DNA of 64,000 bases from Pseudonocardia sp. T1-2H (GTDB lineage: Bacteria > Actinomycetota > Actinomycetes > Mycobacteriales > Pseudonocardiaceae): positions 2,852,001 to 2,916,000 of the forward strand of contig NZ_JBBPCL010000001.1 in NCBI RefSeq assembly GCF_038039215.1, given 5' to 3'. Both the position numbers and the translations under genes were made by a program. This document shows positions 44,060-52,666 of the stretch, piece after piece. The number at the start of each line of letters is the position of its first letter. Within the stretch, counting starts at the first letter, position 1. The notes beneath the pieces are model-generated. The model was not told where the DNA came from. It did not search any database and worked only from the letters and a program-made list of their open reading frames with translations.

Positions 44060-44124
44060 CCCGAGTCACCTCGCGCCTGGTTGATCGTTGAAACACATGG
44101 AGTCGTCCGGAGGGAGGGCAGGAC

Positions 44125-44145
44125 ATGCGCAATCGCGCCTGGTGA
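44125..44145 (+). CDS. Array unit 3: micro-ORF MRNRAW
   Basis: ATG CGC AAT CGC GCC TGG then TGA; GGAGGGAGGG at 44109-44118 with a 6-nt spacer. Confidence 0.65.
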   Translation: MRNRAW

Positions 44146-44184
44146 GAGGACCGAGAACGCCATGACCAAGGGGAGGTGAGCGAC

Positions 44185-44205
44185 GTGCGCAATCGTGCCT
44201 GGTGA
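44185..44205 (+). CDS. Array unit 4: micro-ORF MRNRAW
   Basis: GTG CGC AAT CGT GCC TGG then TGA; GGGGAGGTGAG at 44170-44180, a near-perfect Shine-Dalgarno. Confidence 0.65.
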   Translation: MRNRAW

Positions 44206-44263
44206 CGCAGATCAGAAGATCGAGGTTCCGCAGGGGGCCGTTTCCGCCGGAGGAGGAGAGCAG

Positions 44264-44284
44264 ATGCGCAACCGCGCCTGGTGA
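44264..44284 (+). CDS. Array unit 5: micro-ORF MRNRAW
   Basis: ATG CGC AAC CGC GCC TGG then TGA; GGAGGAGGAG at 44249-44258. Confidence 0.65.
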   Translation: MRNRAW

Positions 44285-44333
44285 GAACCGCAGTGAACCG
44301 CCGTCGATCCGTACCACCGACGAGGAGCCCGTC

Positions 44334-44354
44334 GTGCGCAATCGCGCCTGGTGA
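44334..44354 (+). CDS. Array unit 6: micro-ORF MRNRAW
   Basis: GTG CGC AAT CGC GCC TGG then TGA; GAGGAG at 44322-44327 with a 6-nt spacer. The linker before it shares CCGTCGA with those of units 1 and 7. Confidence 0.65.
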   Translation: MRNRAW

Positions 44355-44412
44355 CACCGCAGAACCCGGCTTCGACCGGGAAAGGTCCGTCGACCGAGAA
44401 AGGAAGGCCTTC

Positions 44413-44433
44413 GTGCGAAACCGTGCCTGGTGA
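44413..44433 (+). CDS. Array unit 7: micro-ORF MRNRAW
   Basis: GTG CGA AAC CGT GCC TGG then TGA; GAAAGGAAGG at 44398-44407. It is the last unit; the MFS gene starts 180 nt later on the same strand. Confidence 0.65.
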   Translation: MRNRAW

Positions 44434-44528
44434 GCCCCGAACCGCCGACCGTACCCGTCCCTCCCGTTCCCCTGGTGCCCGTACCGTCGCCGTGCACCGC
44501 GTTCCCCGACCGCTCTCCCGATCTCCCG

Positions 44529-44550
44529 GAACTCGGGACGCACCGAGTTC
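44529..44550. promoter_or_regulatory. 8-bp inverted repeat between the array and the MFS gene
   Basis: GAACTCGG and CCGAGTTC flank a 6-nt loop, followed by GAATGATTACGCT, which contains a weak -10-like TACGCT. It could be a transcription terminator after the array or an operator for the MFS promoter. Confidence 0.5.
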
Positions 44551-44613
44551 GAATGATTACGCTGGGGCGCGGGCCGTGAGGCCCCGGATCGAGCGTGCCC
44601 GGGCGGGGGGATC

Positions 44614-45882
44614 GTGCGACACGGACGTGGCCACACGGCGAGCGTCTTCCGCAACCCCGAGTTCCGCGCCCTCTGGGCCGCCGAGCTCGTGTCGGTGGCC
44701 GGGGACCAGCTCGCCCGGGTCGCCTTCTCCGTGCTGGTCTACGGACGGACCGGCTCCGCGGCGTGGGTCGCGGCCGTCTATGCGCTGACCTTCCTGCCCG
44801 CCCTGCTCGGCGGCGTGCTCCTCGGCTGGGTCGCGGACCGCCTCCCGCGCCGGCGGGTCATGGTCGTCGCCGACGCGGCGCGCGCGCTGCTCGTCCTCCC
44901 CCTGGCCTGGCCCGGGCTCCCGTTCGCCCTGCTCTGCCCGCTGCTGGTGCTCGTCGTGGTGCTGGCCTCCCCGCACAGCGCGGCCCAGGGCGCCCTCCTC
45001 CCGGACGTGCTGTCCCACGGCGACGAGCTCGAACGGGGCTTCGCAGTCCGGCAGATCACCAACCAGACCGCGCAGATCGCCGGGTTCGCGGTCGGCGGCG
45101 TCCTCGTCACCCTGATCGGCCCCGAGATCGCGATCCTGATCAACGCCGGCACGTTCCTGCTCTCGGCCCTGGTCGTGCGGCTGGGTGTACGCCGCCGCCC
45201 CGCCCCGCCCCGCGGCCCCGGCCTCGACGCCGCCTCCGGGTTCCGGATTTTCACCACGGACATCCGCGAGGGCGCCGCAGCCGTGTTCACCCATCCCGGC
45301 CTGCGGACGCTGGCGGCCGCCGTGTGGCTCGTCGGCTGTTACGTCGCGCCGGAGGCGCTGGCCGTGCCCTTCGTCGACGACCTCGGCGCCGACCCCGCCG
45401 CCGTGGGGCTCCTGATGGCGGCGGACCCGGCCGGCAGCGTGATCGGCGCCGTGATCGTGAGCCGCTGGGTGCCCGACGCCTGGCGGGAGCGGGTGATCAT
45501 CCCCGCGGCCGCGCTCGCGGGGCTGCCGCTCGTGGCCTCGCTGTTCGCGCCGAACGTCGCGGTCGTCGTCGTCCTGTGGGGCCTTACCGGGGCGCTGTGC
45601 ACGATCAGCCTCGTCCCGGCGCAGGCAGTCTTCGTCCGGACGACGCCCGGTGCGGTGCGCGGGCGCGCGACGGGGCTGGCCGCGTCCGGCCTGATCGCCG
45701 CGCAGGGCCTCGCCATGCTGGTCTGCGGGGGAGTGGCCCAGATCTGGTCCGCGGGTGTCGCGGTCGCGGTGTGCGGCGCGGGCGGGCTCGCCGCGGCGCT
45801 GGCCCTGGGGGCGACGCGCGGCGGGCGTGAGGTCTCCGCGGCGCACCGGGTCGACGGCGACGCGAGCTGCGCGACGCCCTGA
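44614..45882 (+). CDS. MFS transporter downstream of the array
   Basis: 422 residues with about 12 membrane segments. Family features: NPEFRALWAAELVSVAGDQLARVAFSVLVYGRTGSA at the N-terminus and the loop GWVADRLPRRRVMVVAD (motif A) between helices 2 and 3. This is the EntS/drug-exporter type of MFS that often exports small molecules or peptides. GTG 44614 with GGGGGGA upstream. It lies on the same strand as the array, 180 nt downstream, and could be its exporter; that is inference. Confidence 0.85.
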   Translation: MRHGRGHTASVFRNPEFRALWAAELVSVAGDQLARVAFSVLVYGRTGSAAWVAAVYALTFLPALLGGVLLGWVADRLPRRRVMVVADAARALLVLPLAWPGLPFALLCPLLVLVVVLASPHSAAQGALLPDVLSHGDELERGFAVRQITNQTAQIAGFAVGGVLVTLIGPEIAILINAGTFLLSALVVRLGVRRRPAPPRGPGLDAASGFRIFTTDIREGAAAVFTHPGLRTLAAAVWLVGCYVAPEALAVPFVDDLGADPAAVGLLMAADPAGSVIGAVIVSRWVPDAWRERVIIPAAALAGLPLVASLFAPNVAVVVVLWGLTGALCTISLVPAQAVFVRTTPGAVRGRATGLAASGLIAAQGLAMLVCGGVAQIWSAGVAVAVCGAGGLAAALALGATRGGREVSAAHRVDGDASCATP

Positions 45883-46354
45883 CGCCCGCGGAGGAGACCC
45901 GCCCGGCGGTGCAGGGACGGTGCGAGGATGCGGTCCGGACGGACCGACGGTCACCAGGAGCGGTTGGCCGGTCCCGTGCGGTTTGCCCGCCGCGGTGTGG
46001 CGAGCGGCGTGCGGCTGGACGTTCCAGTCTCCGACACCTGCGGGGCCACCCACGGGTGGACTTCGGGCCTTCGGTCTCGCACTCCCTGGCCGGCGCTCCG
46101 GCTCTGGGACCGGTTCCGCGCGGTGCGTCACTGAGCCGGACGGACGAACGCGACACGGCGTCTGCGCGGAGGCCCAGGACGATCACGCGCGGCGTCGCCC
46201 CGAGACGCGCGAACCTGAGAACGGGGAGGCACGGTGCGCCTCCGCACGGCCGCGGAGACGATCTTCTTCTTGGCCCAGCGGGATGCGCCGAAAAGGTCGC
46301 CGGGCGGTACACCTGCGCCGTGTGCAAGGGTATGTCGTGGCCGGTCTCGGGGAC
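45883..46354. other. 470-bp region without a convincing gene
   Basis: GC-rich, with overlapping short frames on both strands but none with a family match. A small hairpin CGGTCC/GGACCG sits near 45930. Probably the upstream regulatory region of the Roadblock genes. Confidence 0.4.
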
Positions 46355-47380
46355 GTGGTGACGAGACTTCTCGACATATCGGGGACGTCGTACTCCTGCA
46401 TTGTCGACGGCGCATCGGCCCGCATTCTGGCGGAATCCGGAGAACGGTCGGACGACACCGTCGATCCGCTCGTTCTCGTGCCGTTGGCCCGCGTGCACGG
46501 TTCGGACGGCGCGGCGGTCGAGGACGTCATGATCACGTCCCAGCGGTGGCTGCACGTGCTGCGCCCGGCCGTGGACCCGGACGGCGCCGAGCTGCTCCTC
46601 TACATCCTGCTGCGCCGGGGCCCGGCGAACCTGGCGCTCGCACGCCGCGAGCTCGGCGCCGCCAGGGCGGCGCTCGCGAGCGGGCGGCCCTTCTCCCCGA
46701 GGGTCGGACCCGGGGTGACCGGCCGCACCGACGGCTCCACGGGTGCGCCCCCGCAGGGCAGGGACGGGCCCCGCGTCGGGACCGGCGGCAGCGGGACCCC
46801 GGCGCCGGTGCGGGGGACGCCGACGCCCACCGGCTCGCTCGCCGGGTCCCTGTACCGCGTCGCGGGGCCGCGGCCGAACGGCGGCGCAAGCTCGGTCGAC
46901 CCGGTGAATACCCAGGTCAGCCGGGATGTCGACGCCAGGGTGCCGGCCCCGCGTCGCGGCGGCGCCCCGCTGGTCCGGCCCGCCGAGAGGCCCCCGCCCG
47001 CGCCCACCCGGGCGGCGGGCGCCGAGGTCGGGGGGCGCGCCGTGCCGTCGGGGGCCCGTGCCGCCGGTCCCGCACGCCCCACGGCTCCCGCGTCGGACCG
47101 CGCGCGGGCGCCGGCGCAGCGGCGCGACGGCCCGGCGAGGAGTCGGCCCGCCGGGGCCGTCGAGCGAGGACCGATCGCCGCGCTGCCCCGGAGGCCGGGG
47201 ACGACGGTCCTGCCCCGCCTCGAAGAGCAGGACGGCTCGGGCGCGCCGGTCCCCGAACGGCTCGGCCACGAGCCCGTCCCGGCCCCCCGCGGCGTCCCCG
47301 CACCGGAGGCTACGCAGTCCTGGGCGACCGACGCGCCGGCGCTGCGACGCCTGCTCGTCGCCTTACGCAGACTGGTGTGA
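46355..47380 (+). CDS. Roadblock/LC7-like protein with long Pro/Arg-rich tail
   Basis: About 341 residues. The first 110 residues match the neighbour at 47526: SYSCIVDGASARILAES, a helix, DVMITSQRWLHVLRP, LLLYILLRRGPANLALARRELGAA. This is the Roadblock/MglB-type fold, often a regulator of small GTPases. The remainder is low-complexity Pro, Arg, Gly and Ala, with a final helix LRRLLVALRRLV. The start is uncertain among GTG 46322, 46337, 46355 and 46358; the homology favours 46355 or 46358. Confidence 0.65.
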   Translation: MVTRLLDISGTSYSCIVDGASARILAESGERSDDTVDPLVLVPLARVHGSDGAAVEDVMITSQRWLHVLRPAVDPDGAELLLYILLRRGPANLALARRELGAARAALASGRPFSPRVGPGVTGRTDGSTGAPPQGRDGPRVGTGGSGTPAPVRGTPTPTGSLAGSLYRVAGPRPNGGASSVDPVNTQVSRDVDARVPAPRRGGAPLVRPAERPPPAPTRAAGAEVGGRAVPSGARAAGPARPTAPASDRARAPAQRRDGPARSRPAGAVERGPIAALPRRPGTTVLPRLEEQDGSGAPVPERLGHEPVPAPRGVPAPEATQSWATDAPALRRLLVALRRLV

Positions 47381-47525
47381 AGAAACTCCGGCGATAACGC
47401 TCACCTTCCACTACTCGACCCCCGGCTTGATTCGGCAGCGAAGTCAGCTAATGTTCGGGTTCCCCGAACCGCCCCCCGTGAATGTGAAGATCGCGCCTCC
47501 TTCGGGGCCGCGATCGGAGGTAGAC

Positions 47526-47972
47526 ATGAGCAATATCGACCATTCCCTCGACATGGCCGCCAACATCAAGGGCGCGTTCGCCGTCGCCCTGGTGGACTAC
47601 GACAGCGGCATGACGCTGGGCTCGCGCGGTGGCAGCGCAGAGTTCGACCTGGACGTCGCGGCGCCCGGCAACAGCGACGTCATCCGCACCAAGATCGAGG
47701 TCGTCGAGAAGCTCGGCCTGCGGGAGTCCGTCGAGGACATCCTGATCACCCTGGACACCCAGTACCACCTGCTGCGCCTCATCCGCGGCCTGCCCGACGA
47801 GAAGCTGTTCTTCTACGTGGCGCTCAACCGGGCGCAGGCCAACCTGGCCATGGCGCGACGGGACCTGAAGGTCATCGAGCAGGAGTTCTACATGTCCCAC
47901 CCGGCGTCGAACCAGCCCCGGCAGGGCGGGCAGAACGCCGACCAGTACTTCCAGCCCACCGCCCAGCGCTGA
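47526..47972 (+). CDS. Roadblock/LC7-like protein
   Basis: 148 residues, ATG 47526 with GGAGGTAGAC. FAVALVDYDSGMTLGS opens the fold; VEDILITLDTQYHLLRLI and LFFYVALNRAQANLAMARRDLKVIEQE close it. A short Gln-rich tail follows. This is the cleanest member of the three paralogs and resembles the ungrouped actinobacterial Roadblock proteins outside the conservons. Confidence 0.75.
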   Translation: MSNIDHSLDMAANIKGAFAVALVDYDSGMTLGSRGGSAEFDLDVAAPGNSDVIRTKIEVVEKLGLRESVEDILITLDTQYHLLRLIRGLPDEKLFFYVALNRAQANLAMARRDLKVIEQEFYMSHPASNQPRQGGQNADQYFQPTAQR

Positions 47973-48000
47973 CCCGGCGCGCGTCAGGCATCCCCGGAGC

Positions 48001-48591
48001 GTGAACCCGCTCGTGCCGCCGTCACCGAACGGCGAGTCCGTCCCCGGCAGTCCCGGTGTGCTCCGTGGAGCAGGGCGGGAACTCGTCCGCCTTCCCGCGG
48101 TGCTCGCCTGCGCGTTGGTGGACGCGGGGAGCGGGATGGTGCTCGACGCGCATGTGACGGGCCGGACACCGGGCGGCGTCGACGGCCTGGCCGACGTCGC
48201 CGCGGCGCAGCTCGAGCTCGTCCGTACCGCCGAGGACCTGCGGGCGGGGGCTCCCTGGGCCGGGCACCCGGCGGAGATCGTGGTTGCCCACGGCCCGGGG
48301 CTGTTCCATCTGGTCCGGCCCGTCGCGGACCCCTACGGTGACGGGCTGGTCCTCGCCGTCCTGGTCGCCGCGCCGGAACGGAACCTGCGCCGGGTCCGGC
48401 GGAAGCTCGACAAGATCGAGCCCGCGTCCCTGGTACCGGGCAGGCCGGTCGCCGCGCCCCGGGAGACTCCGCCCGCTCCGGCTCCCCCCGGGAATCCGTG
48501 GCGACGGCGGCCCGCAGGCCGGTGGTCCGCGGCGCGGGACCCTTCGGCGGGGAAGCTTCGGTCGTTCGGATCGCGGGGCCGGGCCCCGTAG
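48001..48591 (+). CDS. Third Roadblock/LC7-like protein, possibly frame-damaged
   Basis: 196 residues from GTG 48001. CALVDAGSGMVLDAHV, AAQLELVRTAEDLR, EIVVAHGPGLFHLVRPV and LVLAVLVAAPERNLRRVRRKLDKIE align with the two preceding paralogs. After residue 150 the sequence is Pro/Arg-rich. In a different frame downstream, IDPRTAAGLAGAARGHFGWFNDD (to 49033) looks like a natural continuation, so one or more indels may have shortened this ORF. Confidence 0.65.
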   Translation: MNPLVPPSPNGESVPGSPGVLRGAGRELVRLPAVLACALVDAGSGMVLDAHVTGRTPGGVDGLADVAAAQLELVRTAEDLRAGAPWAGHPAEIVVAHGPGLFHLVRPVADPYGDGLVLAVLVAAPERNLRRVRRKLDKIEPASLVPGRPVAAPRETPPAPAPPGNPWRRRPAGRWSAARDPSAGKLRSFGSRGRAP

Positions 48592-49154
48592 CTGGTTCCG
48601 GGGCCGCGTTCCGGCCCTCCGCGACCGGGCCGGAACGGGGGACCCCGGGACCGCCGGACCGGCCTGCCCCGGATCGGCCTGCCCGGACCCGATTGCCCGC
48701 TACCGGCCTGCCCCGGGCCGCCGCCCGGACACCCCTCGTCCGGGCGTCTCCGAGCCGGCCCCGGCCGTGCCCGGTCTCGGGCAGATCGATCCCCGCACCG
48801 CCGCCGGGCTCGCGGGAGCGGCCCGCGGGCACTTCGGCTGGTTCAACGACGACCGCCTCGATCCCGCCCCGGTGCCCCCCGGACGTCCGCGGCCCGCCTC
48901 CTCCCTGTCCGCGATTGCGGCGGGACGGCCGCGGCGGTCACCCGGGGAGCGAGCGCTCCCCGAGCGCCCGGTCGCCCGGGCCCTCCGCTCGACGGGCACC
49001 GGCCCCGCCGACGGTCCGCCGCCGCGCTCCTGATCCGGTCAGGGGTGCATCCGCAGCCCCCTTCAGGATCTTGTCGATGGCGGGCTTCACCGCGTCCGCG
49101 TAGGGCTCGCCGACGTCCCGCGCACCGGCCTCGTACGTTCCTGACGTGCGCACA
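48592..49154. other. Probable out-of-frame 3' part of the third Roadblock gene, then a remnant
   Basis: A Pro-rich frame to 49033 with high third-position GC probably belongs to the gene at 48001. From 49040 to 49150 the minus strand encodes TYEAGARDVGEPYADAVKPAIDKILKG, which looks like a piece of a real protein but has no start or clear stop. Confidence 0.35.
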
Positions 49155-49838
49155 CCGCGCAGGTCAGGGCGTGGCGTCCGGCGTCGCCCGGCATCACCGA
49201 GGTCTTCCACGCCCGGATCACCGACACGCCTACCCGTCCACCCCCACGACGCCTGGACCCTGCTGATCGTCGACGACGGCGCCGTCCGCTTCGACAACGA
49301 CCGCACGGAGCACGGCGCCCTGACCTTCCTGGCCACCCTGCTGCCGCCGCACGTCCCGCACGACGGGCGCGCCGCCACCCCGCTCGGCTTCCGCGAACGC
49401 GTTCTCCACCTCGACGCCCGCGTGCTGGGCGAGGACCTCGTGGGGGCGTCCGTCGACAGCCCCGGCTCGCGGACCCGCTCCGGCGCGAGCGGATCCACCA
49501 GTTGCACCGGGCATTCGACGGCTCGGGGGAGGAGCTCGAGGCGCAGAGCCGCCTCTCCCTCATCCGGGCGCGGCCGGTACGCCGTCGAGGCGGGACCGGC
49601 CGCTGGCCCGCCGGCTGCGGGAGCTGCTGGACGCCCGTGTCGTCGACGGGCTGACCCTCGACGCCGCCGCCGGCGCGCCGCACGCGACCCCGGCACACCT
49701 GGTCCGTGCCTTCAGCCGGGAGTCGGGTTCTCCGACCAGCCGCACCTGACCAGGCACTTCATCCGGATGCTCGGGGCCACCCCGGCGCGGTACGCCGCAT
49801 CCGGATCCGCGGGGAACCCGGTGGATGCGCCCCTCTAG
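49155..49838 (+). pseudogene. Decayed AraC-family regulator
   Basis: HPHDAWTLLIVDDGAVRFDND and LLPPHVPHDGRAATPLGFRERVLHLDA form the AraC cupin domain. The frame is then lost (IHQLHRAFDGSGEELEAQSRLSLIR is readable in another frame). The C-terminus resumes [24 protein letters not shown], the second HTH end. About 90 bp encoding the first DNA-binding helices are missing between RAFSRE and GFSDQ. Several lesions, including a deletion, mean this is a true pseudogene and not sequencing error. Confidence 0.8.
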
Positions 49839-49878
49839 CATCGGGAGGGTCAGTTCCGACACTCCCTGGAGGCCTCTC

Positions 49879-51939
49879 GTGTCCGCACCACCCGCCCCGC
49901 CCGCGTCCGCCCCCATCCGGGTGCCGGCCGGGACGACGGCCGGGGCCCGCGTGCGCGAGGGTGGCCTGCCCACCAGCGGACCCGGCGCGATCGTCGTCGT
50001 CAAGGACTCCGACGGGACGCTGCGGGACCTCGCCTGGGCCCCGGACGTCGACGCCGAGGTCACCCCGGTCACCGCGGACTCCGACGAGGGCCGCAGCGTG
50101 ATCCGGCACTCCGCCGCGCACGTCCTCGCCCAGGCCGTGCAGCAGCTGTACCCGGAGGCGAAGCTCGGCATCGGCCCGCCGATCACCGACGGCTTCTACT
50201 ACGACTTCGACGTCCCGGTGCCGTTCACCCCCGAGGACCTCACGAAGCTCGAGTCGGCGATGAAGAAGATCGTCAAGGCCGGGCAGCGGTTCTCCCGCCG
50301 CCGGTTCGACTCGCTCGACGAGGCCCGCAAGGAGCTCGCGGACGAGCCGTACAAGCTCGAGCTGATCGACCTGAAGGGTGCCGGTACCGAGGCCGACGAC
50401 GAGGTCATGGAGGTCGACGCGTCCGGCGAGCTGACCGCCTACGACAACGTCCACGCCCACACCGGCGCGGTCGTCTGGTCGGACCTCTGCCGCGGCCCGC
50501 ACCTCCCCACCACGAAGTTCATCCCGGCGTTCAAGCTCCTCCGCAGCGCCGCCGCGTACTGGCGGGGGAGCGAGAAGAACCCGCAGCTGCAGCGCATCTA
50601 CGGCACCGCCTGGGAGAGCCAGGAAGCCCTCGACGCGTACCTGGAGCGGGTCGCCGAGGCCGAGCGGCGGGACCACCGCCGGCTGGGCGCCGAGCTGGAC
50701 CTCTTCTCGTTCCCGGACGAGATCGGCTCCGGCCTGCCCGTCTTCCACCCCAAGGGTGGGATCATCCGCCGGGAGATGGAGGACTACTCGCGCCGCCGGC
50801 ACGAGCAGGCGGGCTACCAGTTCGTCAACACCCCGCACATCACCAAGGGGCAGCTGTTCCGCACCTCGGGCCACCTCGAGTGGTACGAGGAGGGCATGTA
50901 CCCGGCCATGATCCTCGACGAGGAGCGCAGCGCCGACGGGACCGTCCGCAAGCCCGGCCAGGACTACTACCTGAAGCCGATGAACTGCCCGATGCACAAC
51001 CTGATCTTCGACGCGCGCGGGCGCAGCTACCGCGAGCTGCCGCTGCGGCTGTTCGAGTTCGGGACGGTGTACCGGTACGAGAAGTCCGGCGTGCTGCACG
51101 GGCTCACCCGCGCCCGCGGCTTCACCCAGGACGACGCGCACATCTACTGCACCGAGGAGCAGATGCAGGGGGAGATCCGCTCCCTGTTGGACTTCGTGCT
51201 CGGCCTGCTGCGGGACTACGGCCTGGACGACTTCTACCTCGAGCTCTCGACCCGCAACCCGGAGAAGTCCATCGGCAGCGACGAGGACTGGGAGCGCGCC
51301 ACGGACGCGCTGCGCGAGGCCGCCGAGGCGTCGGGTCTGGACCTGGTGCTGGACCCGGGCGGGGCGGCGTTCTACGCGCCCAAGATCAGCGTGCAGGTGA
51401 AGGACGCGATCGGCCGCAGCTGGCAGATGTCCACCATCCAGGTCGACCTGATGCTGCCGGACCGCTTCGACCTCGAGTACACGGCGTCGGACGGCAGCCG
51501 CAAGCGCCCCGTCATGATCCACCGTGCGCTGTTCGGTTCGATCGAGCGCTTCTTCGGCGTGCTGCTGGAGCACTACGCCGGGGCGTTCCCGGCGTGGCTG
51601 GCGCCCACCCAGGTCGTCGCGATCCCGGTGACGGACGAGCAGGTCCCCGCCGCCGACAAGATCGCCGCGGCGCTGCGGGAGCGTGGCGTCCGCGTCGAGG
51701 TCGACGCCGGGGACGACCGGATGCAGAAGAAGATCCGCACGCACACTCTGCAGAAGGTGCCGTTCATGCTGCTCGCGGGCGCCCGGGACGTCGAGGCGGG
51801 CGCGGTGAGCTTCCGCTTCCGGGACGGCACCCAGACCAACGGCGTGCCGGTGGACCGGGCCGTCGAGGCCATCGCCGCCTGGGTCGCGAGCCGGAACAAC
51901 TCGTCCCCGACCGCCGACACGTTCCCCCTCGGCAGCTGA
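49879..51939 (+). CDS. thrS: Threonyl-tRNA synthetase
   Basis: 686 residues. TGS domain with [16 protein letters not shown], editing domain with [25 protein letters not shown], class II core with [40 protein letters not shown] and [21 protein letters not shown], and an anticodon-binding end. GTG 49879 with GGAGG. It heads the conserved PIM operon as in mycobacteria. A palindromic repeat follows its stop. Confidence 0.97.
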   Translation: MSAPPAPPASAPIRVPAGTTAGARVREGGLPTSGPGAIVVVKDSDGTLRDLAWAPDVDAEVTPVTADSDEGRSVIRHSAAHVLAQAVQQLYPEAKLGIGPPITDGFYYDFDVPVPFTPEDLTKLESAMKKIVKAGQRFSRRRFDSLDEARKELADEPYKLELIDLKGAGTEADDEVMEVDASGELTAYDNVHAHTGAVVWSDLCRGPHLPTTKFIPAFKLLRSAAAYWRGSEKNPQLQRIYGTAWESQEALDAYLERVAEAERRDHRRLGAELDLFSFPDEIGSGLPVFHPKGGIIRREMEDYSRRRHEQAGYQFVNTPHITKGQLFRTSGHLEWYEEGMYPAMILDEERSADGTVRKPGQDYYLKPMNCPMHNLIFDARGRSYRELPLRLFEFGTVYRYEKSGVLHGLTRARGFTQDDAHIYCTEEQMQGEIRSLLDFVLGLLRDYGLDDFYLELSTRNPEKSIGSDEDWERATDALREAAEASGLDLVLDPGGAAFYAPKISVQVKDAIGRSWQMSTIQVDLMLPDRFDLEYTASDGSRKRPVMIHRALFGSIERFFGVLLEHYAGAFPAWLAPTQVVAIPVTDEQVPAADKIAAALRERGVRVEVDAGDDRMQKKIRTHTLQKVPFMLLAGARDVEAGAVSFRFRDGTQTNGVPVDRAVEAIAAWVASRNNSSPTADTFPLGS

Positions 51940-51947
51940 CGCGGCCC

Positions 51948-51987
51948 GTGCACGGTAATCGTCGCCGGGGCGACGATTACCGCGCAC
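51948..51987. repeat. Dispersed palindromic repeat, copy 3
   Basis: The arms GTGCACGGTAATCGTCGCC (51948-51966) and GGCGACGATTACCGCGCAC (51969-51987) pair with one mismatch over 19 bp, leaving a 2-nt loop. The most complete copy. It lies 9 nt after the thrS stop and before the HIT gene. Confidence 0.8.
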
Positions 51988-52022
51988 GAGCACCGCGGGT
52001 GTCGTCCCCTAGGATCGTGCGG

Positions 52023-52574
52023 GTGAGTGATCAGGCCCGGGAGCCGGAGCTGGAACCCCGGGACGGTGTCGGTACCCCGGACGGGTTCCGCCGGCTCTGG
52101 ACCCCGCACCGGCTGGCCTACATCAAGGAGGCCGGTGAGGGCGGGTGCCCGTTCTGCCGGATCCCGATGTTGCCGGACGAGGAGGGCCTGGTCGTCGCGC
52201 GCGGGGAGACGGTGTTCGCGCTGCTCAACCTGCACCCGTACAACCCGGGGCACCTGATGATCCTCCCGTACCGGCACGTCGCCGAGCTCGAGGACCTGAC
52301 GGACGCCGAGGCCGGCGAGCTGATGGCGTTCACCCAGCGGGCGATCCGGGCGATGAAGAAGGTCGCCGCGCCGCACGCGTTCAACGTCGGGCTCAACCTC
52401 GGCACGGTCGCGGGCGGCTCGCTCGCGGACCATCTCCATCAGCACGTCGTGCCTCGGTGGGGCGGGGATGCGAACTTCATCGCCGTCGTCGGGCAGACCA
52501 AGGTGATCCCGCAGCTGCTCACCGAGACCCGCGAGCTCCTCGCCGAGGCCTGGGAACCGGCCGCGGACGGCTGA
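52023..52574 (+). CDS. HIT-domain protein (AP4A phosphorylase type)
   Basis: 183 residues. CPFCRIP (zinc or structural Cys pair), LLNLHPYNPGHLMILPYRHVAELEDL, and the HIT motif HLHQHVVPRW are all present. The ortholog in mycobacteria between thrS and pgsA is an AP4A phosphorylase-type enzyme. GTG 52023. Confidence 0.9.
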   Translation: MSDQAREPELEPRDGVGTPDGFRRLWTPHRLAYIKEAGEGGCPFCRIPMLPDEEGLVVARGETVFALLNLHPYNPGHLMILPYRHVAELEDLTDAEAGELMAFTQRAIRAMKKVAAPHAFNVGLNLGTVAGGSLADHLHQHVVPRWGGDANFIAVVGQTKVIPQLLTETRELLAEAWEPAADG

Positions 52575-52666
52575 AGGTGCGCCGGGGAGCCTGCGGCGGC
52601 CCGGAGGTGCGGTCCTACTAGGCTGATGTTCCGCACACCCGTCCGGCAGGAGTCGGCCCCCTCACG

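Larger units (their letters stand above)
43900..44433 (+). repeat. Tandem array of MRNRAW micro-cistrons
   Basis: Unit starts are at 43900, 43969, 44039, 44125, 44185, 44264, 44334 and 44413, spaced 60-86 bp. Only about 21 coding bases and a purine-rich Shine-Dalgarno are shared; linkers are mostly unrelated. That is the pattern of selection on the peptide, not of a simple DNA repeat. GCC TGG TGA is invariant in units 1-7, while codons for R, N and R vary synonymously. Confidence 0.8.

Noticed and set aside
43784..44084. Long ORFs running through the micro-ORF array in other frames
   Set aside because: They ignore the eight Shine-Dalgarno sites and have no fold; the repeated short frame explains the sequence far better.
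43900..44433. CRISPR array
   Set aside because: Repeats are only about 21 bp, spacers vary in length from about 39 to 65 bp, and repeat differences are mostly at third codon positions.
45883..46320. Possible small gene between the MFS and Roadblock genes
   Set aside because: No frame has a convincing start and conserved pattern.
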